Part shown: piece after piece, positions 1 to 7,502 of the stretch
Layout of the letters: each line of letters begins with the position of its first letter
Numbering within the stretch: the first letter of the stretch is position 1
NCBI GenBank assembly: GCA_949299545.1
Contig: CASGAM010000031.1
Location: 1-39,571 of the forward strand
Direction: 5' to 3'
DNA: 39,571 nucleotides
Origin: an uncultured Prevotellaceae bacterium
GTDB taxonomy: Bacteria; Bacteroidota; Bacteroidia; Bacteroidales; Bacteroidaceae
Made by a program: the position numbers and the translations under genes
Notes under the pieces: model-generated
The model's database searches: none
Told to the model about the DNA's origin: nothing
What the model saw: the letters and a program-made list of their open reading frames with translations, nothing else

Positions 1-140
1 ATATATGGGTCTTTATGCATAACGGTCTGAAAATTACCACAAAAGTAAATCCAAATCCGTTCTCCCCAAAATCTACTATAACAAATTGAATTTCAATTAT
101 TTCAAAGATCTTCTATGATTTTTTTAGTGGACACTAATGA

Positions 141-815
141 TTATCTATCGTTAATATTTTCCGTACTATTGTTCTTTAGCCATTCCAACCTGCGTAGATC
201 CGGCAAATGTTTGATGGAAAAATTTTCAAATCTGGCCTTGAAACCGTTACCATCCGGACAAGCCCCCATAATTCCTACCATAACCGGATGATTATCCTGC
301 AACCAAGCATTACGCATCATCGTGTATTCCTTATCATCGAAGGAATAGAAACATTCCACAGCATCCAACCGGCGCACGGCCTTTATCCACACAAAAGGTA
401 CGGGCTTATCCAATGGTATAATACTCCAATCGCTCGTACGATGAGTTACAACAGTACTAAGATTATATTTTCCATCCACAAATTCGATGCCCGCCTTTAT
501 ATAATTTTCATGGTCAATGCGCAACATCAGTCCCGACTGATCGAAACGCGCCTTATAGTCACCGGATATTTTTACTTTTACCTCAAACTCTCCACCACGC
601 AAAGTGTACAGAAACGGAGCATCGTCCACGGTAAACCCATAGTGGGAAATACGCCAGAAATCAGTTTGAGAAGTGACATTCATCAAAAGCGAGTTATTTT
701 CTATTTTCCATTGTTCCGGTTCATTGAACCATTGCATTTTTTCTAATGATTGCGCAGGGCTGTCAAATGAAGTGTCTGCCATCATTTCATCCCATACCAA
801 CTTTTTCATTTTCAT
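141..815 (-). CDS. DUF1349 family protein (concanavalin-like fold)
   Basis: The 224-residue protein has no signal peptide and is almost entirely one DUF1349-type beta-sandwich domain. Typical landmarks are QWFNEPEQWKIENNSL near residue 28, FWRISHYGF near 53, the strand GGEFEVKVKI, QSGLMLRIDHENYIKAGIEF near 93 and VMVGIMGACPDG near 177. Families of this fold bind or act on carbohydrates, but DUF1349 proteins have no settled activity, and a cytosolic sugar-related role is only inference. Two ATGs two codons apart (815 and 809) compete as the start. AAGGAG lies 4 bases before the first and 10 before the second, so the true start may be 809. It sits 18 bases downstream of the acetyltransferase remnant and may have been co-transcribed with it. 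Confidence 0.85.
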   Translation of the reverse strand: MKMKKLVWDEMMADTSFDSPAQSLEKMQWFNEPEQWKIENNSLLMNVTSQTDFWRISHYGFTVDDAPFLYTLRGGEFEVKVKISGDYKARFDQSGLMLRIDHENYIKAGIEFVDGKYNLSTVVTHRTSDWSIIPLDKPVPFVWIKAVRRLDAVECFYSFDDKEYTMMRNAWLQDNHPVMVGIMGACPDGNGFKARFENFSIKHLPDLRRLEWLKNNSTENINDR

Positions 816-833
816 ATATCTCCTTTTTTCATA

Positions 834-977
834 TTATAACTTCCGAATAACACGACAAAGATGCCCTACCGCCAATAATCCTGCCGGAACACCTTTGTCT
901 ACCACACTTCCCGCACCGATGATGCTGTTATCACCTATGGTAACATCGGGCAAGACACAGTTCTGTGTTCCTATCCA
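834..977 (-). pseudogene. C-terminal stump of a hexapeptide (maltose/galactoside-type) O-acetyltransferase
   Basis: The last 47 codons before the stop read as the end of a left-handed beta-helix acetyltransferase. They include WIGTQNCVLPDVTIGDNSII, then GAGSVVDKGVPAG and AVGHLCRVIRKL, matching the usual ending (WIG..., IGAGSVV, NPCRVIR). Upstream of the first Trp the frame stays open to about 1154, but the encoded residues are hydrophobic nonsense with no hexapeptide repeats. About 130 residues of the catalytic domain, including the catalytic His region, are therefore missing. I read it as a decayed gene truncated near position 980. The tail is well preserved, so the loss may be fairly recent. 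Confidence 0.75.
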
Positions 978-984
978 TAAATGT

Positions 985-1025
985 CTTACCTTTACAAAGG
1001 TAAGAATTGTAACATAACGTACAAT
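985..1025. repeat. Two small hairpins at the acetyltransferase break
   Basis: CTTACCTTT (985-993) and AAAGGTAAG (996-1004) are a perfect 9-bp inverted repeat with a 2-base centre. It is followed by ATTGTA (1006-1011) and TACAAT (1020-1025). They lie immediately upstream of where acetyltransferase homology stops, so they may mark a rearrangement junction or an old regulatory site. Confidence 0.5.
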
Positions 1026-1154
1026 GATTATTATAACCATTTTTTGCCGAGGATGAATAGCAAAAACAAAGTAAACAAGGAATTTTCCGCATAATACTTT
1101 ACGTATGGGAAAATCCAGGCAAATTATAAAGATATAGCTTACAACTATACACAA

Positions 1155-1498
1155 TTTGAGAATGCCATGAGAAACCTAAAACCAGTTTAAGCATGTGTAT
1201 CTTTTACCAAGAAAAAGAATACTGCTCATTTTTCAGGTACCATTAAAAGGAAAAAAAACAGACAACGCATAGAGCAAAAAATACGAGCGGTCGCAACAAA
1301 ATTTGCGACCTGTCGCTTCTACAAGGCGACCTGTCGCAAATTTTGCTGCAACCGCTTACAATTTCAGGCCATCCCAAACGTCTGAAATAAAGGGCTTTTC
1401 CTTCAAGAGATTAAAAATAGGGAGAAATAAAGACCTTTTACATCAGAAAACAGCCAAAGACTTACAAATGAAGCTTGCTGACAGTTTTCTCCATTATA
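1155..1498. other. Intergenic stretch downstream of feoAB
   Basis: I see no credible gene here. The stretch is AT-rich apart from the GC-rich repeat at 1278-1356. Open frames in it are short and cross the repeat. Confidence 0.6.
1278..1356 (-). repeat. GC-rich dispersed repeat, copy 1 (21-bp tandem units within a long hairpin)
   Basis: GCGACCTGTCGC occurs at 1305-1316 and again at 1326-1337, start to start 21 bp. Around them, 1286-1309 and 1333-1356 form an inverted repeat of 24-base arms with 22 matches. Read on the minus strand, the 60 bases from 1337 to 1278 match 36154-36213 of the plus strand at about 52 of 60 positions. The minus-strand hairpin is followed by a T-rich run after 1286, and feoAB ends upstream at 1499, so it may act as the feoAB terminator. 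The family is not one I can name. Confidence 0.85.
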
Positions 1499-3832
1499 TC
1501 AAAACCATAAAGCGATACGGTAAACGACAAAAGCCATGGCGTAAGCCAGAACGGTCGTATAGACAGCTGTAAAGATTGCCCACTTCCATCGCCCGCTTTC
1601 GCTCTTGATGGCCACAATGGTTGCAATACAAGGGAAGTAGAGCAAGGCAAATACCATGTAGCTTAACGCAGCCTCGGGCGTGGTATGGGCAGAAAGCACC
1701 TGTGCCAACCGTGTTTGGGCGGCATCCTCGGCCGAGGCCGGTTCCGAGTCTTCTTCCGAACAGTTGTAAAGAACGCCCAACGTGCTTACCATCAACTCTT
1801 TTGCACCGATTCCCGCCATGATGCCGACCCCCATGCGCCAGTCATATCCCAACGGTTCGATGACCGGTTCGATGGCATGACCTATCTGTCCCATATAAGA
1901 TGTTTCCTGCAACTCGGCAGCCGACTGCCCTTCCCTACCTAACGGGAAATAGCCCAATGCCCAAATCACGACGCTGGCCACCAGGATGATGCCGCCCATC
2001 TTACGCAGGTACTGCCGCCCTTTCTCCCACGTATGGCGGCATACGCCCCGCGAACTCGGCATGCGGTAAGGCGGCAGTTCCATTACAAAATGCGTCTTTT
2101 GATCGCGCATGAAAACCTTGCTTAAAACCCATGCCATAAACAATGCCATGAGGATGCCCAACGCATACAGCGAGAACATCACCGTAGATGCCTGCGCGGC
2201 AAAGAAGGCGCCTGAAAAAACAATATATACCGGTATGCGGGCGCTGCAAGACATGAGCGGTGTGACCAACATGGTGATGAAACGGCTCTTGGTATTCTCA
2301 ATCGTACGGGTAGCCATCACGGCCGGCACATTGCAGCCAAAACCCATGAGCAAGGAGATGAAAGACTTGCCGTGCAGCCCCATGCGGTTCATCAGCGGAT
2401 CGGCCAACATGGCCGCACGTGCCAGATAGCCGGAATCTTCGAGTATGGAAATGAAAAAATAGAGTATCAGTATGTTAGGCAGGAATACGATGACACTGCC
2501 CACGCCGCCCAGCACACCGTCGCAGAGCAGACTCCGTATGACTCCCTCCGGCAAATGGTTTTCAAGAAATGAGGTCAGCCAACTCACACCGCCGTCAATC
2601 CAGTCCATCGGGTACTGCCCTATGGTGAACGTCATCCAGAAAATAAACCACATGATGAGTAAAAACAGCGGATAGGCAACCCAACGCTGCGCCAACACGC
2701 GGTCGATAGACCTTGTCAGACGCATGCCACGGCTGTCTTTCTTCTCGTAGATGCCTTTCAGGAGTTCTTCGATACGGGCATAACGGTTCATATCGTCATG
2801 CTCACGTCCCGGGCACGGACAAGCCTTGATTTTTGCCAAATCGGGTGCCTGCATCAAACGCTCGCTCTTATTCAGCACGGAATGGCACCGGCAATGTTCG
2901 TGATCGGAACAACAGTCTGCATAGTGCGTATGCCCTTCCACGCCAGAACGATGAAGGGCGATATGTGCATCGGCCAGCTCGATTGCCTTGCGCAACAAAG
3001 CGTCGATGCCTTCATGGTTACGGGCAACCGTAGGTACAAACGGCATGTCCAACCGTTTCTCCAATTCGTCGATGTTGATGACACTTTGGCTGTTTCTTAC
3101 TTCATCATACATGTTCAGCGCCCCGACCAACGGTATGTCACGCTCTTTGAGCTGGAGCGTAAGCAATAAATTCCGCTCCAGGTTCGTCGCGTCAAGCACG
3201 TTGATGACCGCATCAATCTTGCCGCTTTCCAGCTCGTGCGCCACATAAGCCTCTTCGGGACTGAAAGCCCTCAACGAGTAAGTTCCCGGCAAATCCACAA
3301 GGCGGATGCGCCGCCCCTCGAATGTCATTTTACCCACAACACTGCAAACGGTGACACCACTGTAATTGCCCGTACGCTCGTGTCCACCCGAGGCAGCGTT
3401 GAAGAGCGACGTCTTGCCGCAATTAGGATTGCCGACCAGCGCCAGCGTAATTTCGCCATCCTCGGCCGGTTCGGGTTTACGTGCCGCGCTACAACTTGCG
3501 CAGGCAGCAGACCGGTGCATACATACATGCCTGTCCGGTACGTAAACCGTCTCCATCATCTCGGGAACAGCCTCGGCAAACTTATCCTCGGGCTGTACAG
3601 GACTCTTGCCGGGCTCAGCCACATGGATGCGGTTGGCTTCACTCCTCCGGAGTGCAACCTGACCACCCATCAATTCAAACACGATAGGTGTACCGATTGG
3701 CGAACAGTAAAGCAGCTTTACACTCTTGCCATGCACAAACCCCAGTTCGCTCAATCGTGCCTTGAAAGCACCACTGCCCTCGATATGGGTAATCACACCG
3801 CTTTCGCCGGCCTTTATCTTGGATAACTTCAT
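1499..3832 (-). CDS. feoB: FeoA-FeoB fusion, ferrous iron transporter
   Basis: This 777-residue inner-membrane protein imports Fe(II). Residues 1-72 are a FeoA SH3-like domain. A linker with Cys/His (CMHRSAACASC, 104-114) follows, then the FeoB G domain with G1 GNPNCGKTS (134-142), G3 DLPG (180-183) and G4 NMYD (240-243). A Cys/His-rich insertion lies between the G domain and the membrane part: H294, H301, H303, C307, C308, H311, H313, C314, C316 and H317, with C338 and C340 later. The membrane domain carries two Gate motifs, GFGCNVPAVMATRT and MSCSARIPVY, and ends in hydrophobic helices. Length fits Bacteroidota FeoAB fusions. It has its own promoter (3864-3894) and is separated by 160 bases from the redox cluster upstream, so it is probably a separate, iron-controlled unit. 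I found no clear Fur box. Confidence 0.96.
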   Translation of the reverse strand: MKLSKIKAGESGVITHIEGSGAFKARLSELGFVHGKSVKLLYCSPIGTPIVFELMGGQVALRRSEANRIHVAEPGKSPVQPEDKFAEAVPEMMETVYVPDRHVCMHRSAACASCSAARKPEPAEDGEITLALVGNPNCGKTSLFNAASGGHERTGNYSGVTVCSVVGKMTFEGRRIRLVDLPGTYSLRAFSPEEAYVAHELESGKIDAVINVLDATNLERNLLLTLQLKERDIPLVGALNMYDEVRNSQSVINIDELEKRLDMPFVPTVARNHEGIDALLRKAIELADAHIALHRSGVEGHTHYADCCSDHEHCRCHSVLNKSERLMQAPDLAKIKACPCPGREHDDMNRYARIEELLKGIYEKKDSRGMRLTRSIDRVLAQRWVAYPLFLLIMWFIFWMTFTIGQYPMDWIDGGVSWLTSFLENHLPEGVIRSLLCDGVLGGVGSVIVFLPNILILYFFISILEDSGYLARAAMLADPLMNRMGLHGKSFISLLMGFGCNVPAVMATRTIENTKSRFITMLVTPLMSCSARIPVYIVFSGAFFAAQASTVMFSLYALGILMALFMAWVLSKVFMRDQKTHFVMELPPYRMPSSRGVCRHTWEKGRQYLRKMGGIILVASVVIWALGYFPLGREGQSAAELQETSYMGQIGHAIEPVIEPLGYDWRMGVGIMAGIGAKELMVSTLGVLYNCSEEDSEPASAEDAAQTRLAQVLSAHTTPEAALSYMVFALLYFPCIATIVAIKSESGRWKWAIFTAVYTTVLAYAMAFVVYRIALWF

Positions 3833-3863
3833 TGTTTCTAATTAGAAAATGACATTGCAAGTG

Positions 3864-3894
3864 CAAAATTACGGGGAATCTTTGTCACATACAA
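3864..3894 (-). promoter_or_regulatory. feoAB promoter (Bacteroidota type)
   Basis: On the minus strand, TTGT (3894-3891) is followed after 19 bases by TAATTTTG (3871-3864), a full match to the -7 TAnnTTTG. Transcription would begin near 3857, about 25 bases before the ATG. Confidence 0.65.
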
Positions 3895-3962
3895 TACCTA
3901 ATATGAATGATTTTTGTTTTTCCGGCCGGACGCAAGCAAGAAAAACAAAAAACAAATACTTC

Positions 3963-3975
3963 CGGGCATAGCCCG
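3963..3975 (-). terminator. Possible terminator after the chorismatase-like gene
   Basis: CGGGC-ATA-GCCCG forms a 5-bp stem 18 bases past the stop codon. On the minus strand it is followed by a T-rich run (GAAGTATTTGTTTTTTG). The stem is short, so the call is tentative. Confidence 0.4.
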
Positions 3976-3992
3976 AAAACAACGGCAACAAA

Positions 3993-5120
3993 CTAAAACG
4001 GCGCAAAACGGGAATCCCCGGTTTCCTTACAAGCCATGCATTCCATTTCCACCAACCAACCCGAACGGCAGACAGGTGCCAGCAAAAAGACTTTAGGAAC
4101 ATGAGGAAAACGTATATGGAACTTGCGGCTGACAAACGCATAATCCGCTATATCGCGCAGATAAACCAGCATGTGGTTTACATGCTCAAAGCCGCAACCG
4201 GCCTCCGCCAGCAAGGTGCCGACATTCTCCCACATGCGCTCCACCTGCCTGTCAACATCTCCCGGATGGACTATCTCGCCACGGTTGTTGATGCTGGCCG
4301 TACCGGATATGAAAACATGGCGACGGTCGCCGTAGTCGACGTAAGTGCCGCGTTCAAAGCTGACACCATACTCATAAGTAGGATTCAAATGAGTAGGTGC
4401 ATACAGGTAATGTATCTGATCCGGATGCAGCCCTTTGACGGCATAGGCATCCATCATCACTTTCGCATGGGCCGAAGCCTGGCGGCCGCCGATGCCGGTA
4501 CTGGCAATAAAATGGGTCTTTGGTGAAAGTCCGCGACGGGCGAACACTTCATTCCGACCTTTTACCACTCCTGCGTAATTAACATCAACATCGCGGACAA
4601 AAAACCATGTACGCAAACAGTTGTCGGCCAACGTCAGCCCCCGCCCGTCAAGTTTCCGGGCGTAATTCTCCAGCATATTACGCGTTTGATCATACGAGCC
4701 GTCAGCCTCATCCGTATTGTTGACGCTCCAGTACTGGATATAATCTTTGCCACGGCACACTTCGTAAAGTCCGTCTGCGGAACGCATCACCGTCGCCCCT
4801 TCCTGCCAATATACCCACAAGGCGATTTTACTGCCATCCAACAAGGGTTGCTCAACAACAGAACAGGCACAACCGGCACGCTCGGCATACTGTCCGGCCA
4901 GAGCAGCCTGGTTAGCTGCATCACTGAGAAAAATCCTCATGAAAACCGGTACGGAATTTTCCGGCCCTTCGTCTTTCAAGACTTCCAGCTGTTTGAAAAC
5001 AGCGGCGACCTGATATTCGAAAGACAACGCCACATCGGGTACATGCAAAACCGTATGGCATTCTGCCACGCCATTAACCGGAACAAAAGAAGAAGACTCT
5101 ATACAGCTACTGTTCATCAT
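3993..5120 (-). CDS. Chorismatase/RidA-like protein
   Basis: The protein has about 375 residues from the Met-Met at 5120 or 5117; the frame extends to 5150 but those extra residues look like leader. Its pattern resembles chorismatases of the FkbO/Hyg5/XanB2 group, which are built from two RidA (YjgF)-like halves. Matches in order are LRTWFFVRDVD, VVKGRNEVFARRG, IASTGIGG, HLNPTYEYGVSFERG, FISGTASINNRGEIVHPGD, then VERMWENV and finally WLVEMEC, where chorismatases have the catalytic Glu of VEIE. Known members hydrolyse chorismate to hydroxybenzoates or dihydroxycyclohexadiene carboxylate. It follows ccsBA by 63 bases and appears to be the last gene of the redox operon. That context hints at a quinone-like or aromatic redox product, which is inference. 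A plain Rid deaminase role is the alternative. Confidence 0.75.
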   Translation of the reverse strand: MMNSSCIESSSFVPVNGVAECHTVLHVPDVALSFEYQVAAVFKQLEVLKDEGPENSVPVFMRIFLSDAANQAALAGQYAERAGCACSVVEQPLLDGSKIALWVYWQEGATVMRSADGLYEVCRGKDYIQYWSVNNTDEADGSYDQTRNMLENYARKLDGRGLTLADNCLRTWFFVRDVDVNYAGVVKGRNEVFARRGLSPKTHFIASTGIGGRQASAHAKVMMDAYAVKGLHPDQIHYLYAPTHLNPTYEYGVSFERGTYVDYGDRRHVFISGTASINNRGEIVHPGDVDRQVERMWENVGTLLAEAGCGFEHVNHMLVYLRDIADYAFVSRKFHIRFPHVPKVFLLAPVCRSGWLVEMECMACKETGDSRFAPF

Positions 5121-5183
5121 TTTCTGAAATTTATATGCAAAGATGCACAAATGTTTTCATTTCGGCAAGAGTTATTATGACAG

Positions 5184-7430
5184 TTAAGCATAACTATGTA
5201 AACCGCCTAACAGAAAATTCACGCCAAAATAAGTAATAAGCACGCTCAGGAATGCCACAACCATATATGTATGAAAAATGGATGGACGGCTTAACCATGC
5301 CAACGAACGCGTATGGAAAGCAAAACTGTATACCAACATCGTGACAAGCGCCCAGACCTCCTTCGGATCCCATCCCCAATATCGTCCCCACGACACATTT
5401 GCCCAAACAGCCCCTATGAAAATGCCGACAGCCAACAGGAAAACAGCCGGATATAACAGGAAACGACTGACAAGATACAAACGCAACAAATTAGCACCGC
5501 CATGGCGCCCCGTCAACAGGAACAGGAGAGCTGTAACGCCATTGAGCATCGTAAATGCCAGTAAGACATAAGCCGCCATAATGGTAACGACATGTATGCT
5601 CAACAACGGTGAGGAAAGTACCGGCATCAGTGGCGTGACCGGCGGATTGGCAGCCCCCATCATGGCCACCAGCAAAGCCAAGCCGCCAAGCAAAAGCCCG
5701 AAAGAAAGAGCCAACTCGAAACGTCTGTAAAGCAACAAGGCGGCGGCAACCGCACAAACAGCCATGAACTGCATGGTCTCATATCCGTTGGAAAGCGGCA
5801 AATGGCCGCCTACCCAGCCACGGAGCGTTATCAGGAAAACCAATACGGACAGAAGCAAAACCAGAACACCGACAAGTACCGGCGTGACCGCCGTTGCACC
5901 ACATTTGCCATACAACATCCTGCGACTGTAAAACAAGAACGCAAGCAGCCCCATCACCACAGCAGAAATTGCCACAGGCAAAGGACGATTGACAGTATTG
6001 TACAAGATTTCGGCCTTAAAACGACCTTCCGAAGGTAATACGTCCTGCGCCTCGCGGCATTGGTATTTCCCTATTTTTCCTATCAACTCTTTAACACGTG
6101 CGAAATCGCCGCGCGCAACTTCTTCAGCAATATAATCCATGCTGTATCGCACGAAACGCCACTGGTCAACCGGCAAATCCGGCGGCAACGCATCGGCCAC
6201 GGCATACCAGACAGGCGTCCTGCAACTGTCCGTACGGCACGGATAAATCTTTAATATGTATCCGGCACTCACGGCACTCGCAAGATTAAATTTCTCGTTG
6301 GCCTCGTCCGCCTGTCTTCGACCGGACACCGTCCCGCTGCGTAAGGCTGCGGACAGTTTATATCCCCCTAACCCTACAAAGTCGGTCAGAGCGGCATTCC
6401 CCTCAGGCACATCGAGCAAACGTCTCACTTCCGAGCCTTTTATTTTAATCATCCGTTCCGTTTTCCAGTCATCATAGTAAAAAAGCCATCCGCTCAATAC
6501 CTGCTCCGCTGTCAATCCTTTGTAAACCGGCTTACCGCAAAGTTTTACCGTAAAGTCGCGCGCCAGCGTCTGTACCGGACAAATACGGTCGTGATAATAA
6601 ACACGCAGCCTACCAAACGCTTCTGCCACATCTGCCGGCAGCACCCGTGGCGCAGGTTCTGTACTTCCACTTGTGTTGGCTATGGCTGTCATACCCGTCC
6701 CCCCCAAAAAACATACTACAGTCACAGCGCCACGCAACAGCCGGCTCCGGCACAGCCTGCGAAAACCGTTTCCCGGCTCGAAGAAAAAAAGAATGACAGA
6801 AACCAGCAGCAACAAATAACCACAGTAAGTGACCGCAATACCATAAGGATCATAAGCGACAGCCAGCGTACACCCGCGACTGTCGGTATCGTAGCCCGAC
6901 TGATAAAAACGGTACTGCTTATATCGGCCGATATGGTTCATCGAAACACGCTCATGCCATGTCTGGCCGCCATCCGTGATGGCCAATACACTGACATAGT
7001 CCATCGGTGCAAACGACCCCATGTAATACTCCAGATCAAACGAAGACAGCTGCACGCCAAACGGGAAATGTCTCAACCGGCCATCACTGTCGGTAAACGT
7101 TTCGACTGCTTCTTCGCCACACCGCAGATGTATCCGTCCCTGACGGCCAAACAAATGGGTCACCAACGCGCCGGACAAAATCAACACAAAAGCCGAATGA
7201 AGCAAGAACGTTGCCGGGCAACGCCACATCCTGCAACGGAAAAGCCAAACCATGCCAGCTACAGACAGCACGCCCCACAACATCACAAACAACGGTGAAC
7301 GGTAAAAAAACGTACTCGCCCACTCAGTGCCATAAAATTTTTCAAGAACGCTTGCAACGACCATAACAGTCACTACACAAGCCAGTCCGCCAAAGCTGAC
7401 GGTTCTTGACCACCGGAAAGATTGTTCCAT
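5184..7430 (-). CDS. ccsBA: CcsBA fused cytochrome c synthetase (System II)
   Basis: This 748-residue integral membrane protein moves heme outward and ligates it to CxxCH motifs of apocytochromes. The N-terminal half is ResB/CcsB-like: three hydrophobic helices within residues 14-95, a periplasmic region, another helix near 205 and a large soluble domain. The C-terminal half is CcsA-like, with about eight helices from residue 500 onward. The heme-binding WWD signature WGRYWGWDPKEVWALVT is at 681-697, with candidate heme-ligand His residues in SIHVV and FAFHTR on either side. Its substrate is most simply the two-CxxCH oxidoreductase encoded 72 bases upstream. Length is normal for fused CcsBA. 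A hairpin at 7454-7488 lies between the two genes. Confidence 0.95.
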   Translation of the reverse strand: MEQSFRWSRTVSFGGLACVVTVMVVASVLEKFYGTEWASTFFYRSPLFVMLWGVLSVAGMVWLFRCRMWRCPATFLLHSAFVLILSGALVTHLFGRQGRIHLRCGEEAVETFTDSDGRLRHFPFGVQLSSFDLEYYMGSFAPMDYVSVLAITDGGQTWHERVSMNHIGRYKQYRFYQSGYDTDSRGCTLAVAYDPYGIAVTYCGYLLLLVSVILFFFEPGNGFRRLCRSRLLRGAVTVVCFLGGTGMTAIANTSGSTEPAPRVLPADVAEAFGRLRVYYHDRICPVQTLARDFTVKLCGKPVYKGLTAEQVLSGWLFYYDDWKTERMIKIKGSEVRRLLDVPEGNAALTDFVGLGGYKLSAALRSGTVSGRRQADEANEKFNLASAVSAGYILKIYPCRTDSCRTPVWYAVADALPPDLPVDQWRFVRYSMDYIAEEVARGDFARVKELIGKIGKYQCREAQDVLPSEGRFKAEILYNTVNRPLPVAISAVVMGLLAFLFYSRRMLYGKCGATAVTPVLVGVLVLLLSVLVFLITLRGWVGGHLPLSNGYETMQFMAVCAVAAALLLYRRFELALSFGLLLGGLALLVAMMGAANPPVTPLMPVLSSPLLSIHVVTIMAAYVLLAFTMLNGVTALLFLLTGRHGGANLLRLYLVSRFLLYPAVFLLAVGIFIGAVWANVSWGRYWGWDPKEVWALVTMLVYSFAFHTRSLAWLSRPSIFHTYMVVAFLSVLITYFGVNFLLGGLHSYA

Positions 7431-7453
7431 GGAAATAAATATAACGAATTACA

Positions 7454-7488
7454 CCGGCATTCCGGAACAGAAATTCCCGGAATGCCGG
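7454..7488. repeat. Intercistronic hairpin between the oxidoreductase and ccsBA
   Basis: CCGGCATTCCGG (7454-7465) pairs perfectly with CCGGAATGCCGG (7477-7488) across an 11-base loop. No T-run follows on the minus strand, so it is more likely an RNA-stabilising or attenuating stem than a full terminator. Confidence 0.7.
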
Positions 7489-7502
7489 CAAAAACAAATG
7501 CC

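Noticed and set aside
834-1154. Complete 106-residue acetyltransferase gene
   Set aside because: Only the last 47 residues match the family. The first part is low-quality hydrophobic sequence without hexapeptide repeats.
1286-1356. CRISPR array
   Set aside because: Only two 12-base units with 9-base spacing are present, both part of a hairpin, and no cas genes are near.
1303-1572. Small plus-strand protein with PVAST-like repeats, similar in style to a frame at 35907-36263
   Set aside because: The shared peptide comes only from translating the two copies of the GC-rich repeat. There is no ribosome-binding site or conserved remainder.
3841-3900. Fur box before feoAB
   Set aside because: I looked for a 19-bp palindrome of Fur type and found only short AT-rich half matches.
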